In this document: one piece after another, positions 1 through 18,216 of the stretch
How positions within the stretch are numbered: the first letter of the stretch is position 1
How the letters are laid out: each line of letters opens with the position of its first letter
Assembly (NCBI GenBank): GCA_039566865.1
Contig: CM076961.1
Coordinates: 441,501-505,500, forward strand
DNA length: 64,000 nt
Reading direction: 5' to 3'
From: Aurelia coerulea
Lineage: Eukaryota; Cnidaria; Scyphozoa; Semaeostomeae; Ulmaridae
The notes under the pieces: generated by a model
Database searches by the model: none
What the model was told of the DNA's origin: nothing
What the model saw: the letters and a program-made list of their open reading frames with translations, nothing else
Position numbers and translations under genes: made by a program

Positions 1-2300
1 TTGAATGGTTTCCAAAGTGATAAATACATGGCCTTGTTCCAAATCATGGTCCACTTTTATTCTCATTTGTCAAATGACTGTTAAATTTCTGACATCTTGT
101 GAAAGGAATATATCAACAAGTTCATTCTGTCTATTTTGATCCACAACTTTTTCGGATGTGAGTAAAGCATTCCAAGAATTCAATCCTGGTTTCAACAAAC
201 TTAAGAACAGTTTTAGTGGTTTTGGAAAATGTCGCACGGATGTCTCAAAATTACAAATAAGTTTTTATTATTTATTAGCAAAATCATTCATATTTCTTGG
301 CAAAAAGGACAGAACCTCTTATGAATGAATCTTTTCAGTTTTGAATCTCATGATATTTTCAACTGTGAAAATCTCTTCTCAAGAAGACAATAAGTTTCAG
401 AAGAAAGATAAAGAAGGACAAGAAGTATTAAATTTTTAAAGGAAACTTCTGCAATGATTAAGTAGCTCGTGCGGCTGTTTCACTCATTCCAGTGTCCTGC
501 TTCCCTTTCAAATCAAGATGATGATTTTCTCTTCAATCTCGCCGCGAATTTCCCTACTTCTGCCTTCCAATAGATATTTCTGTCGTATCTTCCGAAGCCA
601 ATTTGCAAGCATCATAACCACATATAGTACTCCTGCTTTGAGCATGCTTCTACTGAATTTATGAAATTTGCGAAACGACAAGAAAGTCGCGAAAAGTCAC
701 AAGCATTGGCAGTCTTAAATCTCTTCGCACAATGGCCTTAATCTTATGATTTTTCGTTGCCGTTGGCCTTCGATCTAAAACTATTAATATTGCACCGCCT
801 GTACTTTGATGCTCGTTTGTATTTTGGATGTGGGTTGCTTTATCTGTGATGATGTTTCATTTCTTGACATCGGTAACCATTGCATTGGCTTTGCTGGTCA
901 CATAAATAAGAGGGAAGATGCCAGACTCCAGATTTTGTCAACCAATTATGTTATTTCGGAGAATAAAAATAGATCTTTATTAATTTAGTGGGATTCTATA
1001 TTTGTTACCACTGCACTCATGCGAATATTCTTTCTCATTGCGCTTCTCTTTAAGGAAATTATTTGGCTCCCAATTGCATTTGTTTTTATAATTGTTCAGG
1101 TCAAGTTAAGGGCCGTGAGTTGAGTTATTTCTTGTCCATCAGGAATTTTAGTAGAGTCGATGCAACGCCATTTTTGTTCTTTGTTTCCTTATAGAACATG
1201 TACGGTACAAGATTTAGAAAGACACTCCGAAGGCGCTCCCTGCTCCTAAGTTTCTGTACAGGGTGAGCGAGGAAAAATTGTTTCTCTTTTGAACATTCAC
1301 AGCACAAAGATAACTTGACGGATATGAATTATTGTAGTTTTATTTAAAAGGCGAATGACCAAGCTATGTTCATGACTTTTCGCGTCTTATGAACATTGAA
1401 AATATAGGTGAATTCGACCTATCGAAGTTTCTAGGTTGCGAATTGCCTGAAAAAGGGCCTAAAATATTTGATCAGGAATCTCGGCTAAAATGATCCAGTG
1501 TTTCTGGATATTTAATCGAAACATTTGGCACTTCATGTATTCGGCATAAAGTCAGCGAGATATTTAATCATTCTGCTGGAGGAAATCAGTTTTATCAGCT
1601 GTTTTTCCACAACTTGATTTTGCTCCTATTTAAGAGATAGTTAACCGATCATTTCGAACGTTCCCTAAAGGTTGCTCGCTCTTCAAGGTGTTTCTGCGAC
1701 TTTCATGGGTTATCATGGCCTGACATCTTCAAACTGTTATCAGTGACTTATTCACTATTATATATCATGACAAATACAGCGTTATTTAACACTTTACAAC
1801 CCTTTGAGGGTTGCTCATCCATCTGTTAAGCCCAGGAAAACTTATCACTTCAATGCATTTCATGAATTTCGCTAACGGAAATGACAAGGATCCTTGTTGG
1901 TTGCCAAATATGGGTTTTTTTGTTGGAAATGACTTATTTGTATCGAACCACTTTGTGCTTGCCAGCAAATGAAATGAATTGTGACTTGTCATTTTTGGAG
2001 CAAGAGACCTGCGACAATTGTTGATGTGCTACTCAAAAAGCACGATTTATATGCAGTACCTGCTTCCTTAATTAGAGAAATCTGTCATCGTGAAAACCCT
2101 TTTATTTTCAACATTATCTTGAAAATGCAATCGATGTTGGTTGTGTAGAAGGAGGCTCCTGCCCTAAATACCCCCAATTATTTCCATAATGGCTGTTGCC
2201 CTGATGCCCACATTAACTCATGAGCTGGTTGTCTTTATTTCAGTGTTCTTATGTCAAATTATCTATGCAACCGTCAGCTACATAGGTAAAAGAGCATACA
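1..2300. other. No recognised feature
   Basis: AT-rich sequence with only short chance frames. I see no domain, splice-consistent exon, RNA gene or clear repeat. Confidence 0.5.
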
Positions 2301-2649
2301 TTGACGTGGTACAACTTACTAAATTCGTGTATCCTTGCAACACGAGACAAACACGAGACAGACATTGAACCACATACACCCACTAATATCTCTGCAGTAT
2401 CTTACCTTATCTCTGCAGTATCTTACCTCTGCTGCTTCATTGACACCATCTATCAGCGTTTCAGGACAGCGGTCATTTTGAAACGTTTGTGTTTGTTTAC
2501 TGTTTATTGTGTGTTCATGTTATTCTGCGTTGCTATTTTTCCTGTGGTCTTGTTTGTTTTCGTCAAAGAAAACCAATTTTACGTAAGTCTTGGTGTGGAC
2601 TAGCTCCAAGTCTCCCTCTTGATCAAAGCAAGCTTAGTCTTGCTGCTCA

Positions 2650-2815
<166 letters not shown>

Positions 2816-3110
2816 TTGATGGTGTTGATGATGATGGCGATGCGACAAATCTTCGACAAAACCTTCAGGACACTGAAGTCATTATGATTGGTGACCACAA
2901 CTCGGGGATTGCCTTGCAACATTATTATTCACACTGACCATGACACTGACTAACAGTGTCTCATTGGCGCGTACAGTACACAAGGGGATTGACGTAGTAG
3001 GAAGCTGACCATTGAAGACTGGGCAGGAAGGAAGGCGTTGAGAAAGCCACAGAACACAATCACACAATCACTTGCAACTGATAACAATGAGACAGGCTGG
3101 TTTGTCGACG

Positions 3111-3202
3111 ATATAAAAAGAGGCAAATTTGAGAAGTTGACAGAACGAAGATAAACCGGAGTGAAGAGAGAGACAAGACATTGGAGAGATTTATTCCAAA
3201 AT
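3111..3202 (+). promoter_or_regulatory. Candidate TATA promoter and non-coding first exon of the saposin-like gene
   Basis: A TATA-like box (TATAAAAAG, about 3112-3120) is followed by purine-rich sequence and a strong splice donor (AT|GTAAGTATT, exon end 3202). The first coding exon of the saposin-like gene downstream opens with an acceptor (TTTAATTTCAG|, exon from 10121) and 19 nt of 5'UTR, so a non-coding upstream exon is required. This is the best candidate I see, implying an intron of about 6.9 kb. No transcript evidence; the pairing is inference. Confidence 0.35.
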
Positions 3203-3239
3203 GTAAGTATTATTATCTTTAGATTGTTTTTTGTCTGTC

Positions 3240-3475
3240 TTTATGCATCTCTTTGAGAATTTGAGCAAGTGCTGACAGTTTCTTTAAATTATCAGATTTT
3301 GAGCATTCAGAGTTTCTTACGTATTTTTCTTAAATGTTCCAAAACAATATTCATGTTTACTACCTGTGCCCACCTGAACATTTCAAAGCAAGGTTTCTTT
3401 TCGCCTTTGCAATGTTTTAGACATTCAAATACCTTGCGAGTAATATGGTACAGGAAACAAGTGAAATTAAAGTAA
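3240..3475. repeat. Family A copy with an intact TTAA at the homologous insertion site
   Basis: ATCAGATTTTGAGCATTCAG followed by TTTCTTAAATGTTCC matches the sequence that surrounds element C at 7228/9493. TTAA at 3330-3333 lies where C would insert, so it acts as the empty-site relative. Confidence 0.7.
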
Positions 3476-3791
3476 AAATATGTCAATGATTTCCTATTTG
3501 TGCTTTCTTGAGTTATGTACTCCGAGTACTTGATTTTTAGTGATGCGAGATTTGCATTTCTTATCAGCGGTTTCTTAGAGAAACATGTGTTGGCATCTAG
3601 CATGAAGGGCATTGCATACTCCGTTCTACTTTTATACTCGGCGTTAACGTGCATTTTTACTTGAACATTGAAATCAATTTGCTTGGTACATGATAAATTA
3701 TCGAATGACAGTTTAAGTTAGTTTATAGTTTGGGGTGCTTATTTCAAGAAAGTCTGCTGTTAAGTAGTGTTTAGACACTCCACAAATTGAC

Positions 3792-3813
3792 TATGTATGT
3801 ATGTATGTATGTA
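3792..3813. repeat. (ATGT)n microsatellite
   Basis: Five tetranucleotide units. Confidence 0.85.
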
Positions 3814-4339
3814 AATTTTGCCATCAAACTAAAAATACCTAGTCATAAAAGAAAAGAAATCTAATTACACTATCTATAAATTAAAAATAATTACAGGCAA
3901 AAACTACATATCTAATTTAATAATCTAATTTGAAAGCACCCCATGGTTAAAGATGGCAGGGATAGCATTAAAAGGTCAATGCGACCTTGTTTCCATAATG
4001 GACTCAAACGGCCATGGCATAGTTCTGACAAGCAGCGAGTCTGACTTTTATGTAGACAGGTTCTACAACATCTCCTGAAAGATGATCTTTTACTGCTAAT
4101 AAGTCGCGTATTCCTTTTCTTAGGTTTAGGTTTCTTAGAAGTGCCAAAGGTTTCTAAGGTTGATTTTAGTGAGCTGTCATAAAGATATCACGAAGCAGAA
4201 TTCGAACTCTCATCCAAAACAATAATAAAATAAACCGAAAATAAGGTATCATCCACAAGAAATGTCGCCTTATTTTTCATATATTTCTTTGCATGAATGT
4301 TTTACAAAAATGACAACATCCTTGATTTTAAGAGATAAC

Positions 4340-4531
4340 AAGAGCGAATTTTGTAAAACGAAAGATTTAGGTTTCCGAGAAGACAAAGCGATTTGCCTTT
4401 CAGAGGAATAGATTTCACAACTCTATATACATTCAATCAAATCAAAATAAACAGAGAAAGCAAAGCATTATAACTGGCTGCATAGAAGGTGTGAATTCTA
4501 TTCTTCAGGCTGCCAAATCGCTTTGTCTTAA
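4340..4531. repeat. Short TIR repeat (AGACAAAGCGATTTGCC ends)
   Basis: AGACAAAGCGATTTGCCTTT on the left and its imperfect inverse ending CAAATCGCTTTGTCT on the right, directly abutting the family B element. Relatives at 25110-25345 and 39340-39500. Confidence 0.6.
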
Positions 4532-4847
4532 AGGGGCTCCGTCGTCAAAATGTAAACAAAACGATGATTTTTGCAGTTTTTTTGAAAGGTGATATCACAC
4601 AGGATTTTCCTATTTTTTTTTAAATGAAAGTTGCTGTTTGGGCATTACTCCTTGTACTTCACTAAGGAACAAACCAAACATTCATATCTTCTACGATTGC
4701 TCGGATGTAAGTGGATTTTTAACGGTCACTTTTTGGTGGCTTGGGTGAAGCCACCAAACAAACTGCAGAGAACAATGGATGAACAATGGATAATCCCTGA
4801 CACTTGCGAGTTTACGGATTTGTTTACTGTTTGACGACGGAGCCCCT
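4532..4847. mobile_element. 316-bp TTAA-flanked MITE (family B), complete
   Basis: Terminal inverted repeats AGGGGCTCCGTCGTCAAA, each bordered by TTAA (4528-4531, 4848-4851). No coding capacity is credible. Confidence 0.85.
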
Positions 4848-5551
4848 TTAATCAGACTTGTATCCTTTGTTTTACAAAGTTTGCCCTTGCTTCGATTAAA
4901 TGCCAGTCTTCCTAATTTTTTAATCTGCCGTAAGACGTATAACCGTATTCCCTTATTTTTCTATCTGGTTTTACCCGATTGTGGTATTTTTTATTCAAGC
5001 CCCTATACTTTTCACAATGTACAATTTTTAAATCGTCTAGGTGATAAACCTTAAAAGGGAGAAGATTTCCAAATATGAGGGCGGTGTGGTCTTGAAAGTC
5101 TTAACACCGTAATCTTAGCCTCATTTAAATCAATGAAAGGACATGATTCAAAAATGATTTGAGTGGTGGACTACGTCAAGTGTTGCATGGCTTCCCACAA
5201 ACATCCCCTGTCTACCACAACTCCCCCTACCACACCTCCCATCACCACAAAAATCGTTAGTGCTCGATAAGACATCAGTTCGTTGTTTGTACCGATGTCC
5301 AAAAAAATACCTCCGTTTAAAAAGGGAATTTTTGTGATTCATTGCTTTCCAAGGTAACATGAAACTTAGCTAGCAATGGGTCACAAAACTGGAAAATATG
5401 CTCAGGTCAAAATAGCGCACCATTAAGTTAACCTAAGGATTAACCGAAACTGTTTTTCAACAATTTTGATCAATTCGTTGTCATGTCACGTGGCTCAATA
5501 TAATGTTGGTAGAATCTTAGATAATGTTTTAGATTATCTTCTTAACCTTAA

Positions 5552-6408
5552 AGAGACGTTGTCACCCAGGGTCCTTTGCAGGCTCGGAGCAATTTCAGAT
5601 TGTTTGAAAATCAAATTCGACCTAAGCAGAAAATATAGATCCACGCTGCAGAAATGGAACTGATTTAAAAAGGCCAATTAAAGCCAAATTGTTCTATCAG
5701 TTTAACCACTGCAGTGAACATGTGGACAAGGACAGATTTTGTAACAGAATAGCATGAGTTGCTTTGGATTGACACCATAATTCAAAGCCATTAGCGATTG
5801 CAGACAAAGGAAATTCTCTCAACCAGTAATTCAAAACAAAAAAAGCCGCAACAGTTTCTGTGAAACCCAGGTTGCTCGCTCGCTCGTTGTGCATTTCAGA
5901 AATTATTTTTAAGAGCAAACATGAGCATACATGGAAAGATGAAGGATATATCTACACATGTACTTCGGACATTTTGTTTCTTTGGTTCAGAAGCTGAGCA
6001 GCAAATGTGTTAATTACACCCAAAAAATAATCGGCTTTTGAACCAAACAAACTAACTGCCCCGAGGCAGATGTGTAGATATAATATCCTTCTTCTTTCGA
6101 TATATGCTCATGTTTGCTCTTGAAAACAATTTCTGGAATGCACAACGAGCGAGCTAGCCACCTGGGTTTCAGGGGAACTTGTGCGGCTTTGCTTGTTTTT
6201 AATTACTGGTTGAGAGAATTTCCTTTGTCTGTGATCGATAATCGCTTTCAATTGTGATGTCAATCAAAAGCAGCTCATGCTGTTGTGTTACAAAATCTGT
6301 CCTTGTTACTGCAGTCTGCATCCATATTTTCCGCTCAGGCCAAATTTTAATTTCAGACAGTCTGAAATTGCAGCGTGCCCGCTAAGGACCCTGGGTGACA
6401 ATGGCTCT
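5552..6408. mobile_element. 857-bp TTAA-flanked foldback element (family D)
   Basis: The ends AGAGACGTTGTCACCCAGGG and (reverse complement) AGAGCCATTGTCACCCAGGG lie between TTAA tetranucleotides (5548-5551, 6409-6412). Nearly the whole element is palindromic: CTCAACCAGTAATT, GTTGCTCGCTCGCTCG-type and GCAAACATGAGCATA-type blocks recur inverted on the right arm. Confidence 0.82.
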
Positions 6409-7232
6409 TTAAAGTCACTCAGAAGGAGCGTTGGAAGACCTTAGCACTAATAATCATTTTCAATATTTGTCACAATGAAGAGAAGAGTAATCCTTCGGCT
6501 TTTTGGTGAAAGATAGACATATTTCATTTTCCCTAAGCCTTTAGACATCCCAACTTTGTCTTTGAAGTTCCAAAACCTTTACAATTCCTTGCTCTACGAG
6601 ATTACAACATAATACAGACAGAACCTAAGGTCCTTAAAGCTAAAATATTGGACAATGGACAATTGGAGTTATTTGTATCGAAAGCAAAAGATAGTGAAAA
6701 TCAAAATATAAGCAGATAAGTAATATGGATTATTAAAAATGTAACCAACGGTAGACAGTCAAAGATCAGTTATGAGGAACATCAAAAAGATGTTTTCCAA
6801 ACATTTTTCTATGTGTTAGGCCGTTTCATGGAGTGAATGAACAAAACCCTCCTTGTGCAATTTGGAGTCATGAGAAATAGCGTTGGTAGATGGGACTTAG
6901 AGCATTTGCCTAAGCATTGACTATGGTCTAATGGTAAACAAATTTATGAAATGAATAACTACATTATTTAAAGAAAGCAGAAAAAACTGGATGTGTGAAA
7001 AATTGTGTCCAATTTGACTGGCAAATACGAATCACACAACGTGTAATGCTCAGAAAAAGTACCAAATTGTACTTCGCAATTTTTGATTGATTTTTAGCGC
7101 GATACTTCTCCGAGTTATAAGCGGTGTAAAGTACGTAACTTTTTTATAAGAAACTAAGAATTTGAGCCATTACTGAAAGTTTCTTAGAATTATCAGATTT
7201 TGAGTACTCAGAGTTTCTTAGGAGTTTTTTAA

Positions 7233-9488
7233 AGAGGGGTACTTCGGGGGGGTCCCAATACCGCAATACCGCACGAAAAAGACACCAAATACCGCAATAC
7301 CGCACTAAAAAATAGCAAAATACCGCATACGCTAGTAAACTAAAAACAAAGCTATTAATACAGTACACCGGTCTGTAGCAGTTTGATTCCCACCTAAATC
7401 CACCTTCCTCCGTCAAAATTTGTAGTCTGATCTATTAGATCGTAGTTAGATGTTTTACAGACAAAATAGTGATGTGAGAAAGATGGGGAAAAATTTCATC
7501 TATGTGCTTTTAGTAAAACTGCATTGACGGCAGAAATTATGAATATATAGAACAGATCTTATATCATAGTCGTATCATTGATCTAAACTGTTTACCCTTT
7601 AGTGGTACTGTTAACATCCGGGTCAAAGGTGCAAATGTATTCGAAAGCAACATGGTTCGAAAGGAAACTTTTCAAAACAAAACTTAATAATAATGATAAT
7701 AATAATAACTAATATTTTGACAGGTTGACTTGTTCAGCATAAAACTATCTGGTATCATTGCAGGACCTGTAATCCTACCTATTGACAATCGTTGTAGTTG
7801 AAATTAAGGCAAAAAAGTAGAATAAAATGAAAATAGTTTAATGTACAATTAAAGGATAAGAATTTATTGGAGTCAAATACATTTTTCTTGGACATCTACA
7901 AAGACTTCCATGGTTTTAGTTTCTATTTATATAGCAAGATGGATATTTCGTCGGTTGAAAATGCGGGCTCCCTGGTAGACAAACGATTTTTTTTCCAGTT
8001 TCAGTGCGCATTTTCGGTAAAACAACACAAGAGTGTTAATTTCATGCTGAGATCTTTTGAAGTAACCATTCAGGTCTTTGTTGTCCCATGACGTTATCTT
8101 TGCTCTTGGGTTGAAAATTCTGGCTGCTCTATTTTGTATACACTGTAGCTTGTTTACTGTTCCTTGGGGTAGGGAAAGCTGTAGTGGGTAGCAGTACAAC
8201 AGCAGTGGCCGTATCGTATCATTGTTATGTATATCGATTCTGCTACATGACGTCTGACTTTTTCGCGAATACGAGATAAAAGCTTTACTCTGGCGGATGC
8301 TTTTTTTGTACACATTTTCAAAATGTTGATGTAGGTTCAGATGGTTATCCAAATCTGCACCAATGTACTTGTATGATTTTGTCTCATGAATAGTTTGATT
8401 GTAGATTTTGATGTCCACCTTTGGCTATTTGGACAACTTTTGATGTGATCCATATAGCAAAATTCAGTTTTACCTTTTTTCAAGTTAATGAACAAGTTAT
8501 TTTCATTAAACCAGTCTGCAACTGTTTGCAGTGCACTGTTAAGTGTATGTTCTATTTCATTTAAGTTCTTTCGTGCACAATATTAAACACTATCGTCGGC
8601 ATATAATATAATGCCAGCATCAGTGAGCAGAATATGGAATGATGTCGTTGATTATCAGCCTAAAAAGAAGGGGCCCCAGGATGGATCCTTGTGAGACACC
8701 ACATGTAACATTTTCTTCGCATGAGCTTGTGCTATCAAAAATTACTTTTTGTTTTCTATTAGAGACATAATCACCTATCCATTGTAATTCCACATCACCT
8801 GGTAATTTTTCCCGCAAGGTTACATGACATGCTGTGTCGAAGGCTTGACGGAGGTCAATATAGACAGCACCAATACATAGCCCTTTGTCAATTTTCTGTG
8901 TAACCTTTTCTGACAGTTAGGTAACTGCATGTTGCGTAGATCTCCCTTGTCTAAACCCAAACTGATGTGGGCACAATAGGCCATTCGACTCAAGGTACTG
9001 GGACAGTTGATTATAAATGATCTTCTCCATAACTTTTGATAGAGGAGGAATTACCGTGATAGGCGTATAGTTGTCCAACATTGTCAGATTGCCTGATTTG
9101 TAAGCAGAGGTGAGTTTTCCACATTTAACGTTTAACTCGTGCAAATATTTGATTCTTTTTCTTCAGATAAAAATGTTGCGTGACCTCCTCCGCTAGTACC
9201 TTTTTTAAGGTTGAGCAGGTAAAGCAGGCACAGAGAGAAAGAGATAGATCAGGGAATTCCCTCTCCTTCGTTGTTCTTTCCTCTATATCAATTCGTCTCC
9301 AATATGCTTCGTTCCTGAACAGGAAAATGGTATTACAGGAAATTTGGATGTTAATTTTCGTACAATACCGCATACCGCGCTGTGAAAGTTCGATACCGCA
9401 ATACCGCAAGTTTTTTCCGTCATTACCGCAATACCGCACAAAATTTACCCCCGATACCGCAATACCGCAAACCCCGAAGTACCCCTCT
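7233..9488. mobile_element. 2.26 kb TTAA-flanked TIR element (family C) carrying the LINE fragment
   Basis: Both ends read AGAGGGGTACTTCGGGG inward and are flanked by TTAA (7229-7232, 9489-9492). Next to each end are arrays of ATACCGCA, often as ATACCGCAATACCGCA, oriented the same way on the + strand at both ends rather than inverted (left 7256-7328, right 9362-9471). The surrounding older repeat (family A) continues across the insertion, and its relative near 3330 has an intact TTAA at the matching site. The TSD is that of piggyBac-type insertion; no transposase gene is present. Confidence 0.82.
7684..9144 (-). pseudogene. 5'-truncated non-LTR (LINE) reverse transcriptase, inactivated
   Basis: Minus-strand fragments in order: MLDNYTPITVIPPLSKVMEKI and HQFGFRQGRSTQHA (9144-8917); a VYIDLRQAFDT motif; YVSNRKQKV and GVSQGSILGPLLF (to about 8620); LYADD in a shifted frame near 8590; and a C-terminal stretch with YKYIGADLDNHLN and CIQNRAARI (8418-7927). 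At least one in-frame stop (near 8917) and two or more frameshifts separate them. The 3' side ends in an ATT-rich tail at about 7684-7712, as in CR1/L2-type LINEs. No endonuclease domain is seen. It lies entirely inside the TIR element 7233-9488. Confidence 0.85.
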
Positions 9489-10139
9489 TTAAAGGTTCCA
9501 TAACAATATTCATGTTTACTACCTGTGCCCTCGTGAACAGTTTCAAAACCAAGTTTTTTGAAGCGTCTGAGTAGTTTATACCCTCAGGTACCTTCCCAGT
9601 ACTATGATCCAGGAAACAACCACGACAATGGAAAGATATCTTATCAGTTTCATTTACAAAAACAAATAGTATCTTAAGACATAGTGTCCCTGTTCTGGAG
9701 TTTCTCAAATTTTTAGCGATCTTAGAGTTGAGCTTCTTCTCATTCACGAGGTTTTTTAGCCTGAGGCGTCAGAGCTAGTTATTTTTAAGTATCCACTATT
9801 CCAGATAGAGTAATCGAATAACATGTGGAAGAAAAACAATTATAACTTTGATTTATTCAATTTTAACTTATCTAAGGTATCTATGTTGCTATTTTGTTTT
9901 TTGTCAAAAAAAACCTCAAAACTTTTAAAAGAAATTATTTGCGGCCATTTTTATTAAAGCATGCAGATTTGACCTAGACTTAACTATGATAATTTTATAC
10001 CACAAAATCCGCATTGAACAAAAATCATTCGATCAGACGACAAAATGTTCTTAAAAGTGTAAACACAACGAAAATGATAGTGGTCGGAGTCTACTCATGC
10101 TAAATAACCTTTAATTTCAGATACATAAACAACAACAAC

Positions 10140-17397
<7,258 letters not shown>

Positions 17398-17644
17398 AAA
17401 TTAATTAAGCACCACCATGTTTTGTATTATTTAATTATTTTTTGTATTTCTTGATGTATTATAAGCTGTTTTCATGTAGTTTTAACTGATGTCTTTAACA
17501 CTTCTATTATTTATGATCAATTTATGTTGTTGTATTCTCTCCTAGCCGTTGCTACCACTTTTTGGCTTACAGCATTGAGCAAAAACTATTAAGATATTGA
17601 TAATGATATGTCAATAAGGTTGGAAATTGTATTTTTGACACTTG

Positions 17645-17960
17645 CCGTAAAAGCTCTAATCCCCCTCTCTAATAAGCCCCTCTCCTCTGAGCCAAAATTT
17701 TAAATAAGTGCCCCTCTCTCTTAAGCCCCCCCCCACTTATATCAAATTTCAAAGGTTACCAAAGATTTTCTATTTATCGAGTAAAATTGTATGAATCCGA
17801 AAATATGGTGTAGAAGAACAACTAAAAAGCTATCATATGTATCCTTGTGATTTAATTTTGTGAATAAGCCCCCTCTCTAATAAGCCCTCTCCTTTTAAGT
17901 CCCTCTTCTGGAGTTTCCAAAATCAAATAAGTCCCCTGGGGCTTATTAGAGTTTTTACGG
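17645..17960. mobile_element. TIR element with AAGCCCC-rich interior
   Basis: CCGTAAAAGCTCTAAT at the left and ATTAGAGTTTTTACGG at the right, with repeated CTCTCTAATAAGCCCC blocks between. Related decayed copies at 22819-22945 and 29459-29614. It lies between the saposin-like gene and FHIT. Confidence 0.75.
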
Positions 17961-18072
17961 TAAGTTCATTCCAAGCATTTTCTTGGTTAAATCCTAACCT
18001 TCTCTGTTACAAACTAAGACCTTTCAGACCTATTTTCATTTCTAATTGGTCTTAGCCAAAATTCTATCCATC

Positions 18073-18216
18073 CTAAATTTGTTTCTCAAAATAAAGTCTT
18101 AATTTATTCGCTTCAGTTGCCATTTCTTCATGACTTCTTGCTTTCCATTGTTTTGGTGCATCACCCTTCTGAAAACTATCTGCAACAGTCTCTAGTTCTT
18201 TGTCATGTTCCTCTAG
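18073..18216 (-). CDS. FHIT: FHIT terminal exon 5
   Basis: Acceptor TACCAACAG|; 47 codons plus TAG. It starts LEEHDKE and ends with the [15 protein letters not shown] type C-terminus seen in FHIT orthologues. Confidence 0.9.
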   Translation of the reverse strand, partial: LEEHDKELETVADSFQKGDAPKQWKARSHEEMATEANKLRLYFEKQI

